A DNA stretch of 56,027 bases from Candidatus Eremiobacterota bacterium (GCA_031082125.1 JAVHLM010000015.1:106798-162824); one strand, 5' to 3'; positions 16,929-25,301 are shown, counted from the first letter of the stretch. Notes: generated from the sequence alone by a model not told the origin. Program-made: numbers and translations.

Positions 16929-17828
16929 TCACTTTTTTTTCATGCCATGGCCGCCGAACTCGTTTCTCAGCGCGGCAAGCACCTTGGCGCTGAATGACTC
17001 GCTCTGCCTGGAGGCGATGCGCGCGATGAGGGAATAGGTGATAATCGGCGCCGGCACGTTGTTCTGCAGGGCTTCCGCCACGGTCCAGCGCCCCTCGCCC
17101 GAGTCCTCCACGTAGCCTCTCACCGATTCCAGGTGCGGCTCGGCAGCGAAAATCCTCTCGGAAAGCTCGAGCAGCCACGACTTGATGACGCTTCCCCTGT
17201 TCCAGAGGGCTGCCATGCCATGGAGATCAAAACTGAACTCCTTCTTGGATTCAAGGATCTCGAAGCCCTCGGCGTAGGCCTGCATCAGGCCGTATTCGAT
17301 GCCGTTATGGACCATCTTGGCGAAGTGTCCCGCACCGCTTGGCCCCACGTGGGCATAGCCGCCGGGGGGAGCAAGAGCCCTGAAGATATCCTCGGCATAA
17401 TCGAAGGCTTCCCTGTCGCCTCCCACCATGAGGCAGTAGCCCTTTTCCAGGCCCCAAATGCCACCGCTTGTCCCTGCGTCAAGGAAAAATATCCCTTTTT
17501 CCCTGAGCTTTGCGGCTCTTCCCGCCGAGTCGCCGTAATAGGAGTTTCCCCCGTCGATGAGGATATCGCCCTTTTTCAGCAGGGATGCGAGGGATTCCAC
17601 CATCTCCCCGGTGGCGCTCCCTGCAGGGACCATTATCCAGATAATGCGGGGAGCATTCAGCCTTTCCGCCAGGTCCTGCAGGGAGAGGGCAGGCGAAGCG
17701 CCCTCCTGCTCCACGGCCTTCAGCTTTTCGGGGCTCCTGTTGTAAGCGACGACCCTGTGGCCTCCCCTGAGGAGCCTTATCACCATGGGGGATCCCATCT
17801 TTCCGAGTCCCGCAAAGCCGATTTCCAT
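16929..17828 (-). CDS. gnd: 6-phosphogluconate dehydrogenase, decarboxylating (short form)
   Basis: A 299-residue enzyme of the short, probably NAD-preferring Gnd type, against about 470 residues for the long NADP form. It converts 6-phosphogluconate to ribulose-5-phosphate and CO2. The N-terminal MEIGFAGLGKMGSPMV is the Rossmann motif, IDGGNSYYGDS the conserved substrate loop, and GPSGAGHFAKMVHNGIEYG contains the catalytic Lys and Asn. I chose the ATG at 17828 because GGAGG lies just upstream; an ATG at 17840 has no site. It heads the five-gene operon. The cofactor matters for the redox meaning: if NAD-linked, only zwf makes NADPH here. Confidence 0.95.
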   Translation of the reverse strand: MEIGFAGLGKMGSPMVIRLLRGGHRVVAYNRSPEKLKAVEQEGASPALSLQDLAERLNAPRIIWIMVPAGSATGEMVESLASLLKKGDILIDGGNSYYGDSAGRAAKLREKGIFFLDAGTSGGIWGLEKGYCLMVGGDREAFDYAEDIFRALAPPGGYAHVGPSGAGHFAKMVHNGIEYGLMQAYAEGFEILESKKEFSFDLHGMAALWNRGSVIKSWLLELSERIFAAEPHLESVRGYVEDSGEGRWTVAEALQNNVPAPIITYSLIARIASRQSESFSAKVLAALRNEFGGHGMKKK

Positions 17829-17897
17829 AAGAGCCTCCATGAAGAATTTTACTGGAATTTCACCTTGCCACAGTATGAATCATCATATTCCCCCTGA

Positions 17898-17913
17898 AAC
17901 CGGGTTCCCGGTT
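17898..17913. promoter_or_regulatory. Perfect dyad in the gnd / sensor kinase divergent region
   Basis: aaccggg-tt-cccggtt, 7-bp arms, 70 bases upstream of gnd and 66 upstream of the kinase frame. It is a candidate operator for one or both. No clear -10 or -35 boxes are visible beside it. Confidence 0.3.
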
Positions 17914-17978
17914 CCGGGTCTCTTTTTGGGGTCGGGCAGGTACATGATTCGCAAAAGAGGGGGAAACACCTCTGATGG

Positions 17979-20570
17979 ATGAATTCTATAAGGAGGAAGC
18001 CTTATTCGAAAAAATACCTGGAGCGGTGTCTCTCTATGAAAAAGAGCAGCAGGCCTGTGGTCCTCATTTTTTTCGCCATCTTTATCCCCTCTCTTCTTGT
18101 TCTCCTCCTAGTTACGGCGGGCGTTTACGAGATAGAGACAAAAACCCGCGCCCAGATAGCGATGATAAGCCAGAATGCCGATGCAGAGCTACTCACCGCC
18201 TCAATCACCGCCGACCTGAGAGATGCATTCTCTGATCTGATGGTCTTTGCCTCGGAGTTTGAGGTCTGGGTCTTCGACCATCAGGGACGGAAAGACTGGC
18301 GCGACGTGCTGGTGGAGGAATACCTCTCGGTGATGAGGACAAAGACTGCCTATGGCAGCATATCCTTTCTGGACGAGACCGGAAGGGAGATTTTCAATAT
18401 CTGCTCCAGCCCGGGGGGGCCCTACGCCACCGCATATGAGAGACTGAGAAATATCGGGCAGGAGCAGCATTTTATCAAGACCAGGAGCCTTGACAGGAAG
18501 GGGCTTTTTATCTCAACGCTGGTGAATGATGAGGGTGCGGGGCCGGGAAAGACCCTCTTTTTCCACCTGGGAAAGCCTCTCTATGACAAGGCAGGCACTA
18601 TGAAAGGCGTGCTCTTTGTACGCTACCTGGCCTCCACCATCACTGACAAGCTCAGGAATTTCGCCTTTCACTCCACCGGCATTGATGTGGTTATTGATTC
18701 AGCAGGCATGGTGGTGATGCGGGAAGATATACCGGGAGACGGAAGGTTCCATGGCGAGTACCAGGATACCGAGATGCTGAGAGAGCGCTTTCCCACGGAA
18801 TGGAAGCGTATTACGGGCCAGGACAGGGGACAGTTTGAGACATCACAGGGGCTTTTCTCTTTCAGGACCATATATTTTGACGATGAGGCCCGCAGGTTTG
18901 CGGCGAAGATTCAAGGCCTGCCGGGAGAGGGGACAGCTTCCCGGCCTTCGCAGGGATATTTCTGGAAAGTGATCTCCTATCTTCCCAGAACCTCCATAAA
19001 AGAGTCTGCCCAGTCTGTCCTCAGGGAGCTGGCCCTGCTCGACATGGCACTGCTCGTGGTGATTGCCCTGATATCGTGGTTTCTTGCCGTGGCGAGAAGC
19101 AGGAGGGAAAAGGCCGAGGAAGCCCTCAGGGAGTCCGAGGCGCAGTACTCAACGCTTGTGGAGCAGGCCCATGACGGTGTGCTGCTCATCAAGGAGGGGG
19201 TCATTGCCTTTTCCAACTCTGCAATGAGGGAAATCACTCTTTACCAGGCTGATGAGCTCAAGGGTATGAGATTTCTGGAGCTTGTAGTGCCTGAGGACAG
19301 GGAAAAAGCCGGGGAAGCCCTGGGATCCTGCAGCAAGCTCAGGGAAAAACCGCCGTTTCTGGAGATAGGTCTTACCGGCAAGGACGGAGCCAAGAGGCAT
19401 ATCGAGTTCTCCTCGTGTCCTATCTCCCTTGGCGGCGAGTATCCCCTGATGGCCGTGCTCAGGGATATTACGGCAAGAAAGCTTGCCGAGGATGAGCTTG
19501 CGAAAGCGAGGGAAGAGTTTATCTCCACCCTCACCCATGATATGAAGAGCCCTCTCACTTCAATCATGGGATTTCTTCAGCTCATCGCCGACAGGCGCTT
19601 CGGAGAGATCTCACAGAGAAAGCTGGATTTCGTGCAGACGATCAGGAACATGTGTGAAGTGCTGCTCTCCATGATAAACAACATCGTAAATGCCTCGAGG
19701 CTCCAGGCGGGAGAGATGTCCTACCACATGGAGGACTTTTCCCTGAAAGGCCTCCTGGGGGAGCTCGAGGAGACTTTTCACTCTCTCGCCGTCATCGGAA
19801 ATGTGACGCTTGATTTCAGGTGCTCCGGGGAGCTGTGGCTCCATGGCGACCGCGCCAGGATAAGGGAGGTCTTTTATAACCTTATAAGCAACGCACTGAG
19901 GTACACCCCTTCGGCGGGAACAATCATCGTCAATGCAGCCGGTGACAAGGGGCGCGTCAATATCACCCTCTCCGATACAGGGTGCGGAATTCCCCAGGCC
20001 GAGCAGGGCAAGCTTTTCCAGAAATTCTCCCAGGTGAAGGGTGAACGTCAGGGCACAGGCCTGGGCCTCTTCATCGTGAAGAACATCCTTGCAGGCCATG
20101 GCTCCACGATAAAGCTTGAAAGCACCCCGGGGAAAGGCACGGCTTATTTTTTCAGCCTTCCTGAGGGCATGGCCTCAGTCGAAGAGGCGCCTGCCGTGAA
20201 ATCCATTATCATTGCAGGCGATGACCAGAGCGGCATTGAGGCAGTGAAGGAGATGCTTGCACTGGAAGGCTATTCCATAGAGGTTACCAGGACATGCAAA
20301 GACCTTATTGAGATGCTCGGAAAGAAGAGCTATTCCCTCCTTATCCTTTACCAGAAGCTCCAGGACAGGGAAATAGCCGACCTTGCCGGCCTCTGTGGGA
20401 AAGAGCCTCTCCTTTCTGCCCTGCCGCGGATCCTTATCACCACTCTGAGGCTCCCCTCGACGGAAGGCGCCTTTGACGAGGTCATTCCCCTCCCAGTCGA
20501 TACGCAGCTCCTCAAGATAATCGTAAAGAAAGTCCTTGCCCGTAATGCCCCGTCGGGCGCCCCGCTCTGA
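17979..20570 (+). CDS. Membrane sensor histidine kinase with PAS domain and degenerate receiver
   Basis: An 863-residue protein. A membrane helix at about 27-48, a large extracytoplasmic sensor of double-Cache type (about 50-345) and a second helix (about 348-370) are followed by a PAS domain (about 385-500) and a HisKA domain with His520 in LTHDMKSPLTS. The HATPase domain has N-box NLISNALRY, G1 DTGCGIP and G2 GTGLGLFIV. The C-terminal domain (about 745-860) resembles a receiver and keeps the acidic GDD, but Tyr791 stands where the phospho-accepting Asp should be (LLILYQKLQD). It should therefore autophosphorylate but not pass phosphate internally. No partner regulator is adjacent. ATG 18036, just before the first helix, is an alternative start. 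Confidence 0.87.
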   Translation: MNSIRRKPYSKKYLERCLSMKKSSRPVVLIFFAIFIPSLLVLLLVTAGVYEIETKTRAQIAMISQNADAELLTASITADLRDAFSDLMVFASEFEVWVFDHQGRKDWRDVLVEEYLSVMRTKTAYGSISFLDETGREIFNICSSPGGPYATAYERLRNIGQEQHFIKTRSLDRKGLFISTLVNDEGAGPGKTLFFHLGKPLYDKAGTMKGVLFVRYLASTITDKLRNFAFHSTGIDVVIDSAGMVVMREDIPGDGRFHGEYQDTEMLRERFPTEWKRITGQDRGQFETSQGLFSFRTIYFDDEARRFAAKIQGLPGEGTASRPSQGYFWKVISYLPRTSIKESAQSVLRELALLDMALLVVIALISWFLAVARSRREKAEEALRESEAQYSTLVEQAHDGVLLIKEGVIAFSNSAMREITLYQADELKGMRFLELVVPEDREKAGEALGSCSKLREKPPFLEIGLTGKDGAKRHIEFSSCPISLGGEYPLMAVLRDITARKLAEDELAKAREEFISTLTHDMKSPLTSIMGFLQLIADRRFGEISQRKLDFVQTIRNMCEVLLSMINNIVNASRLQAGEMSYHMEDFSLKGLLGELEETFHSLAVIGNVTLDFRCSGELWLHGDRARIREVFYNLISNALRYTPSAGTIIVNAAGDKGRVNITLSDTGCGIPQAEQGKLFQKFSQVKGERQGTGLGLFIVKNILAGHGSTIKLESTPGKGTAYFFSLPEGMASVEEAPAVKSIIIAGDDQSGIEAVKEMLALEGYSIEVTRTCKDLIEMLGKKSYSLLILYQKLQDREIADLAGLCGKEPLLSALPRILITTLRLPSTEGAFDEVIPLPVDTQLLKIIVKKVLARNAPSGAPL

Positions 20571-20652
20571 GAGCCACCCTTTCACTGTGCTTCGCGGCAC
20601 AGATTTCTCCGCCCGGTCGGGATATACTTGAGAGAGAAAGGGAGGTGTGATT

Positions 20653-20853
20653 ATGAAGGTTCATGTGCGCTGCCAGGGAAAAAGCACCACGCTCGACGCC
20701 GCCGAATGGGGCATTCATGGCGACATGCCCGACAATACCATCAGGAGCATTCTTTCAGATTTCATCGAGCTGCCCCGCCAGGAGCTCAGCAAGCTCGTGA
20801 TAGACAGGAACCCTGACGGGATTGTCATCCGCCCCCCCGCGGTTTTTGGTTAG
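20653..20853 (+). CDS. Ubiquitin-like small protein candidate ending in glycine
   Basis: A 66-residue protein with a GGAGG site seven bases before the ATG. The pattern is beta-hairpin (MKVHVRCQGKSTTL), then helix (TIRSILSDFIEL), then two strands (KLVIDRNPDGIVI), and the chain stops at PPAVFG with a terminal glycine. Order, size and the C-terminal Gly fit the beta-grasp fold of ThiS/MoaD/ubiquitin-like proteins that E1-like enzymes adenylate. It lies 11 bases upstream of the next gene and two genes before a ThiF/E1-like protein. The fold is inferred from pattern only. ThiS and MoaD end in Gly-Gly, whereas a single Gly is known in some Ubl families, such as PRTRC protein C. Confidence 0.6.
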   Translation: MKVHVRCQGKSTTLDAAEWGIHGDMPDNTIRSILSDFIELPRQELSKLVIDRNPDGIVIRPPAVFG

Positions 20854-20864
20854 AAGGTGCTGTC

Positions 20865-21680
20865 ATGTCAATGGAGGTGCTTGAGAAGATACTCTCCCGT
20901 GAGGAGACCATGGTGGGCCGGCAGTTCGTCGCCCCCGTCATCGCCGGCAGAAAAGTACAGATGAGACACTCCGGCGCAGTGAGAGAGCTTTCTCTTGCCC
21001 GCTCCCATGAGGGCTGGGGAGTCTTTGCCGTCAGAGCCGGCGGCAGGGCCGGGTTCGTGAGGGAGGCCGAGGAATGGGAGCGCCAGGACTACCTTGCCTC
21101 GTGCCGCAGGGTCTCCATGTTGCTCTTTCACCGCGATATGGGCGGGACCTGGTGGGCCTGCGACATGGGCAGGGGAAGAGCTATCGCAGTGCATCTCGTC
21201 GAGGGCTGCCGCATGTTTGACAGAATCGTGGTGGCTCATGACGGTCTCTCTCATCTGTTTGTGTACCTCGACGAGAAAGTGTCGCCAGAGAAAGGCGAGA
21301 AGCTCCGTGAAGCCTTTGTGGGCGAGAGGCCTGCAGAAACGCTCTCCCTGGATTTTTTCACCGCCAGGGAGCTTGAAGCCTATGTACGGGCTCTTGATCT
21401 CCATAAGATAACGGAGAAATCACACAAAGAGGCTCACATAAGGCGGATAGAGGAAGCTCTCCGCCTCGGCGAGGGGCACCTCGTGGAGTGCACCGAGGTC
21501 GATGCCGGGTACAGGGTGATATGGACCAGGAACGGCGTGGGGTATTCGACGATCCTTGACAGGAATCTGTCAGTCCTCTCGGCGGGGTTCTGCCTGGCCG
21601 GAGGCGACAGGCTCCAGGACATCACGTCGCTTTCTTCGCTTGTGGCGTTGAGGGGAACCATCGGTGACAGACCTCGTTGA
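20865..21680 (+). CDS. Unknown protein between Ubl-like and E1-like genes
   Basis: A 271-residue soluble protein that I cannot assign. It is rich in Arg, Glu, Gly and Val with scattered Cys (in ASCRR, WWACDMG, EGCRMF, VECTEV and GFCLAG). It looks like two alpha/beta parts, 1-130 and 130-271, joined by a charged helix (KSHKEAHIRRIEEALRL). Its place between a Ubl-like gene and an E1-like gene, where related loci carry an E2-like or PRTRC-B protein, suggests the conjugation or transfer partner, and a Cys could serve. I see no E2 active-site pattern. The ATG has an AAGGTG site; the stop overlaps the next start by 17 bases if the GTG there is used. Confidence 0.75.
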   Translation: MSMEVLEKILSREETMVGRQFVAPVIAGRKVQMRHSGAVRELSLARSHEGWGVFAVRAGGRAGFVREAEEWERQDYLASCRRVSMLLFHRDMGGTWWACDMGRGRAIAVHLVEGCRMFDRIVVAHDGLSHLFVYLDEKVSPEKGEKLREAFVGERPAETLSLDFFTARELEAYVRALDLHKITEKSHKEAHIRRIEEALRLGEGHLVECTEVDAGYRVIWTRNGVGYSTILDRNLSVLSAGFCLAGGDRLQDITSLSSLVALRGTIGDRPR

Positions 21681-22284
21681 GGTCGAAAGGAAAGCCATGG
21701 AAGCTGAAAAGAGACTTCTTATCTGCGGCGCCGGTACCCTTGGCGGGAACCTTGCCGAGAACCTCGCGCGGATGGGTATAAAGAGGTTCACGGTCCTGGA
21801 CAGGGACCGTGTGGAGGAGAGAAACCTTGCAAACCAGCCATACAGTACCGCTGACGTGGGCCAGCCCAAGGCGAAGGCCCTGGCGTTTTTTCTCTCCCGT
21901 GCCTGCAGAGCTGAAGTCACCTCCCTCAACAAGGACCTCGTCGAGGGGAACTCGGACCACCTCCTGAAAGACTGCGGCCTTGTCATCGATGCCTTCGACA
22001 ACAGCATGGCGAGGGGAATAGTGAAGGATACCGCAGCGAGGCTTTCAATTCCCTGTGTCCATGCCGGTATCAGCAACGACGGCTACGGCGAGGTCATATG
22101 GAATGAGCGCTATAGAGTGCCGGAAGGAGGCGGTGAGGACCCCTGCGAGAGGCCCCTCTCGAGGAACCTCTCACTTCTTGTGGTGTCGGTGGCCACAGAG
22201 GTAATTCTGGCCTACCTGGAAGAGGGAACCATGAGGAATTACACTGTCACGCTGAAGGATCTCGCCATCACCGAATACTGCTAG
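21664..22284 (+). CDS. ThiF/MoeB/E1-like adenylyltransferase
   Basis: A 206-residue protein with the E1-like Rossmann core only. LLICGAGTLGGNLAENLARMG is the ATP loop (here split: GAGTLGG then NLAENLARMG). VLDRDRVEERNLANQPYS is the DxDxVxxxNLnRQ motif with Ala-Asn replacing Asn-Arg, DVGQPKAKAL contains the conserved Lys, and VIDAFDN the second Asp. The CxxC zinc pair of MoeB/ThiF is absent; a lone Cys in EDPCERPLS could be the acceptor, and the protein ends in Cys. E1-like enzymes adenylate the C-terminal Gly of a Ubl. The start is GTG 21664 (overlapping the previous gene) or ATG 21697, which has a good AAAGGA site. Confidence 0.85.
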   Translation: MTDLVEVERKAMEAEKRLLICGAGTLGGNLAENLARMGIKRFTVLDRDRVEERNLANQPYSTADVGQPKAKALAFFLSRACRAEVTSLNKDLVEGNSDHLLKDCGLVIDAFDNSMARGIVKDTAARLSIPCVHAGISNDGYGEVIWNERYRVPEGGGEDPCERPLSRNLSLLVVSVATEVILAYLEEGTMRNYTVTLKDLAITEYC

Positions 22285-22316
22285 CAAACCGGCCATCAAC
22301 ACTACTGCGCCAGCCT

Positions 22317-22745
22317 TCAGCAGTCGGCCAGGAACTTTTTCGCGGCCTGTTCCCAGAGTCTGTTCTGGCTCATTCTTCTCTCTCTGGCAATGTCGCGCAT
22401 GCTTTCAAATATTTCATTGCTCACAAAGAGCCCTATCTTTCTCTTGCTCGGGCGCTCTCCCCTCATGTTCCTGCACACCGGGCACTGGCAGTATTTCTTG
22501 TGGGCCATGCGCTGGATTATATGGATATGGGGCTGGACCCAGAGAATGTCATCACCTTTCACGCTTGTGGAGACAGGCACTCTGCGGTTCTGGTCAATGA
22601 ACTGTTTTATCGTCGCAGACAATATCTCGCTTGCGTTCTTTTCAAGCTCTTCCAAGGTGTCGCCCCGGGCCGAGAGATTCCTGAAATTGATAAAATCAGC
22701 GGAAAAGCCCTTTTCCTCTATCGTCACTCGTGCAGGGTACCTCAT
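22317..22745 (-). CDS. Orphan HicB-like protein with Cys cluster and RHH-like tail
   Basis: A 142-residue protein. Residues 1-70 (RYPARVTIEEKGFSADFINF and TLEELEKNASEILSATI) match the partial RNase H fold of HicB antitoxins. A CQCPVC cluster lies near residue 86-91. The tail KRKIGLFVSNEIFESM with a following helix pair looks like a ribbon-helix-helix DNA-binding unit. HicB antitoxins neutralise HicA RNases and repress their own promoter, but no HicA-like gene is adjacent on either side, so it may act as a stand-alone regulator. The ATG at 22745 has GGAGG eight bases upstream; the ATG at 22760 has none. A consensus promoter with a dyad lies upstream. Confidence 0.72.
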   Translation of the reverse strand: MRYPARVTIEEKGFSADFINFRNLSARGDTLEELEKNASEILSATIKQFIDQNRRVPVSTSVKGDDILWVQPHIHIIQRMAHKKYCQCPVCRNMRGERPSKRKIGLFVSNEIFESMRDIARERRMSQNRLWEQAAKKFLADC

Positions 22746-22838
22746 GGTCCAATCCTCCATTTTTCATTGCCTGACTTGCTGCAAAGCCGGCTTTATCTAT
22801 TCTTCCGTGCCTTCCTGTTGCCGTCATCATCTAATTAT

Positions 22839-22867
22839 ATTATAGCATATTGCTAGTAATATGTTAA
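22839..22867 (-). promoter_or_regulatory. Promoter and dyad operator of the HicB-like gene
   Basis: On the minus strand TTAACA (22867-22862), a 17-base spacer and TATAAT (22844-22839) form a near-consensus sigma-70 promoter. The dyad catatt-N6-aatatg (22846-22863) fills the spacer, a good position for autorepression by the RHH-like tail. Confidence 0.65.
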
Positions 22868-23071
22868 TGGCCCCCCGGCCTCACGATTCTGGCTTGCTTT
22901 TGCACGGAACAAGCGACTGGCAAAAGATGAGCCGATAATCACTGTCACATTCCGATTCAGGCCCATCTGTGCTCCGGGGCACACAGGGGCGGTATCATGG
23001 AGCACCGACCTTTTTCCCCTCTGCTGGTATACTGGAGATACAAAGAGAAACTACCGCAGAGGAGGATCACT
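22868..23071. other. Non-coding region before the vWA gene
   Basis: Together with the HicB-like promoter region, about 325 bases separate the two divergent genes. A TATACT box near 23026 may serve the vWA gene. No ORF with a ribosome binding site is visible. Because the vWA protein resembles Ro60-type proteins in layout, a Y-like RNA could lie near here, but I could not fold one convincingly. Confidence 0.3.
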
Positions 23072-24739
23072 ATGAAAGCCTTCGCAAAACTGATAAAGCG
23101 CCTGGGGGGAAAGAGCGGCGAATCCGAAGCCGCGGAAGTGCAGCACATCACCCCCCCCTCGACACGACAGCAGAGAAAGCGCAGCAAAGGAATGGGTAAA
23201 AATAAGGCCGTCCTTGCGCCCATCCTTGAATACCGCGATATCCTCAGCCGCTCCCGCAGCAATGCCTCGTCCACAGGTGAATGCGGCATCCGCTCGAGGC
23301 TCATCGACAGCTTCCTCAAGGCCAGCCATGGCGACCTGGCAACCTTCGGGAAGATTCACCTCCGGGCCCTCGAGGAGGATCCCATCTTTTACGCCCACAT
23401 CGCCCGGTGGTACCTCGAGAAAGGCACAATCCGCGATCACCACGAGCTCTTCGCGGCCCACCTTCTCACGAGCACTTTTCCCGAGCACAGGATCCACGGC
23501 ACGGTGCTCCTCCAGCACCTCCGCCCCTACCAGGTGGCACGGGTAGTCCGCTACTGCAAGGAGATTCTCAATTTCACCACGAGGGCCCTCAGGTCAGCCG
23601 TCACCTTCTACCTCAGGAGAAGGGAAGAGAATCCCCTCTGGTTCGATGAGCACGTCATCAGGAGGCGCGATGTCCTCAAGTATCTTTATGCCACGCTCCA
23701 TATCAAGCCCGGCGAGAGGGCGGAGAAGGTGCTCTTCCGCAATGACCCCCCCCAGGACAGCAGGGTCTTCGTCGCCAAGAGGCTCAAGCAGTATGCCGAC
23801 AGGCCCGACGAGCAGGCGAGGATGATTCTTTCCCACAGGATCCATTTCACTGCCTGCCTTGGTGCCATCAAGCATTTCACGCCCGGCATCCTCTACGCCC
23901 TTGCGTCGGTAATGACGCCCCAGCAGGTAATCAATTCCCTCAAGTTCTTCGAGAAGAGGGGCGCCCTCCAGAGCGGCGAGACAAGATCGGTCATCGAGGA
24001 GAAGCTCCGCCATGGAGCCAAGGAGTCCCGCGTGTCGGACTTCAAGTCCATGGTGGCCCTCTCAAGGATAAATGCCGACGCCAATCTTGCGAAAGAGCTC
24101 ATTGAGCTCACGGCAAAGCGCATCAAGAACAGAGGCACCATCAACATTCCCACGGCAATCTTCGTAGACAAGTCGGGGAGTATGGAGTGCTGCATCGAGA
24201 TAGGAAAGCTCCTGGCCACCATGTGCTCGTCAATTGCCACGGCGGACCTTCACGTATACGCCTTTGACAGCAACTCCTTCGAGATACAGGCGAAAACCGG
24301 CGATTTCACCGCCTGGGAGCGGGCCTTCGCCCCCATCAGGGCCAACAACGCCACGAGCATCGGGGCGCCTTTCTCCCGCCTCATGGAAAAGAATATCGAT
24401 CAGGTGCTTGTCATTTCCGATGGTGAGGAAAATGTGCCTCCCAAGTTCAAGGACATGCTTGAGCGTTACGAAGCGCGCCACAGGAAGACTGTGAAAGTGA
24501 TATTTGTCAAGGTCAATAACCACGGGGTGACTTGCTTTGAGAAGGACATGGAGGGGAAGGACTTCACGGTAATTACCTTTGACGGCGATTACTACAACCT
24601 TCCCAACGTGATCCCCCTTCTCCTGCCCGGCAGCGGCTTCGAGCTCGTCGAGGAGGTGCTGTCGCTCCCTCTCTATGAAAAGGAGGCACTGAACAGTCTT
24701 CCCGTGCAGTTTGACGAAAACACCTTTGAAGTGCTTTAA
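23072..24739 (+). CDS. vWA protein with helical-repeat N-half (Ro60/TROVE-like layout)
   Basis: A 555-residue soluble protein. Residues 1-60 are basic. About 60-340 is an alpha-helical repeat region (paired helices such as FYAHIARWYLEKG, LLQHLRPYQVARVVRYCKEIL). Residues about 355-545 form a von Willebrand A domain with MIDAS motif FVDKSGSM (Asp366) and VISDGEEN. Helical repeats followed by vWA is the arrangement of Ro60/Rsr proteins, which bind Y RNA and misfolded RNA, and the basic surface would fit, but sequence similarity is not proven. No RtcB, Y RNA or PNPase gene is adjacent. The ATG has GGAGG seven bases upstream; an in-frame frame extension to 22997 has no site. Confidence 0.72.
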   Translation: MKAFAKLIKRLGGKSGESEAAEVQHITPPSTRQQRKRSKGMGKNKAVLAPILEYRDILSRSRSNASSTGECGIRSRLIDSFLKASHGDLATFGKIHLRALEEDPIFYAHIARWYLEKGTIRDHHELFAAHLLTSTFPEHRIHGTVLLQHLRPYQVARVVRYCKEILNFTTRALRSAVTFYLRRREENPLWFDEHVIRRRDVLKYLYATLHIKPGERAEKVLFRNDPPQDSRVFVAKRLKQYADRPDEQARMILSHRIHFTACLGAIKHFTPGILYALASVMTPQQVINSLKFFEKRGALQSGETRSVIEEKLRHGAKESRVSDFKSMVALSRINADANLAKELIELTAKRIKNRGTINIPTAIFVDKSGSMECCIEIGKLLATMCSSIATADLHVYAFDSNSFEIQAKTGDFTAWERAFAPIRANNATSIGAPFSRLMEKNIDQVLVISDGEENVPPKFKDMLERYEARHRKTVKVIFVKVNNHGVTCFEKDMEGKDFTVITFDGDYYNLPNVIPLLLPGSGFELVEEVLSLPLYEKEALNSLPVQFDENTFEVL

Positions 24740-24790
24740 GAGTGCTCTTCTCTGCGGCAGTATGCTGCCAAGCCCCGCAAGGGGCCTTTT

Positions 24791-25135
24791 CTATTGCTTC
24801 AGCGCCGAAGCGCAGGCTTTCCTGAGGCTCTCCGCGGTGATGAAATAGTGCGATGCGTTCCACACCGGCGCGCCGTTCACGAAGAGGATGGCCTGGGGAG
24901 ACTGATGGGCAATGCCTGTCTTTTCGGCTATGATCCGGGCAAGGTCTCTCTCCTCGATGACAGGGATTTTCCAGCACTCCACGCCCCCGGCGGCAGCAGC
25001 GAAGGTTTCAAACTCGCGGTTGGCCTTGGCTGAGATGGGGCACTGCGTCGAGTGCTTCAGGAGAAGCACGGGCTTCGCTCTGCTCGAAGCGACGAGCTTT
25101 TCATAGTCTTCCCGGGACTCACAGGGATTGATCAT
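24791..25135 (-). CDS. ytxJ: YtxJ-type bacilliredoxin
   Basis: A 114-residue thioredoxin-fold protein of normal length for the YtxJ/BrxC family. The redox Cys is in [13 protein letters not shown], and [15 protein letters not shown] with the following SHYFIT are family hallmarks. These monothiol proteins remove bacillithiol from S-bacillithiolated proteins or otherwise reduce low-molecular-weight thiol adducts, so the cell may make bacillithiol. No bshA/B/C gene is in the window. The ATG has an AAGGAG site. It is convergent with the vWA gene and divergent from the ABM gene at 25302. Confidence 0.88.
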   Translation of the reverse strand: MINPCESREDYEKLVASSRAKPVLLLKHSTQCPISAKANREFETFAAAAGGVECWKIPVIEERDLARIIAEKTGIAHQSPQAILFVNGAPVWNASHYFITAESLRKACASALKQ

Positions 25136-25301
25136 TTGCGGCGCTCCTTCACACAGGATTCATGAGGTCCATGAAGTATATTATACGATGAGACCCTCAA
25201 TGAGTGCAAGGAGCGGTTGCAGGCACCTCAGTCATGAAAAAGTGATCCCCTCGCCTGGAAAACCGCAGCACTCCCCATACAGAGTAAAAGGAGGAAAGAT
25301 T

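Noticed and set aside
17975-18235. 86-residue frame starting four bases before the kinase frame, with AAGGAGG inside
   Set aside because: Overlaps the signal-anchor helix of the kinase in another frame, is Cys/Arg-rich and matches nothing.
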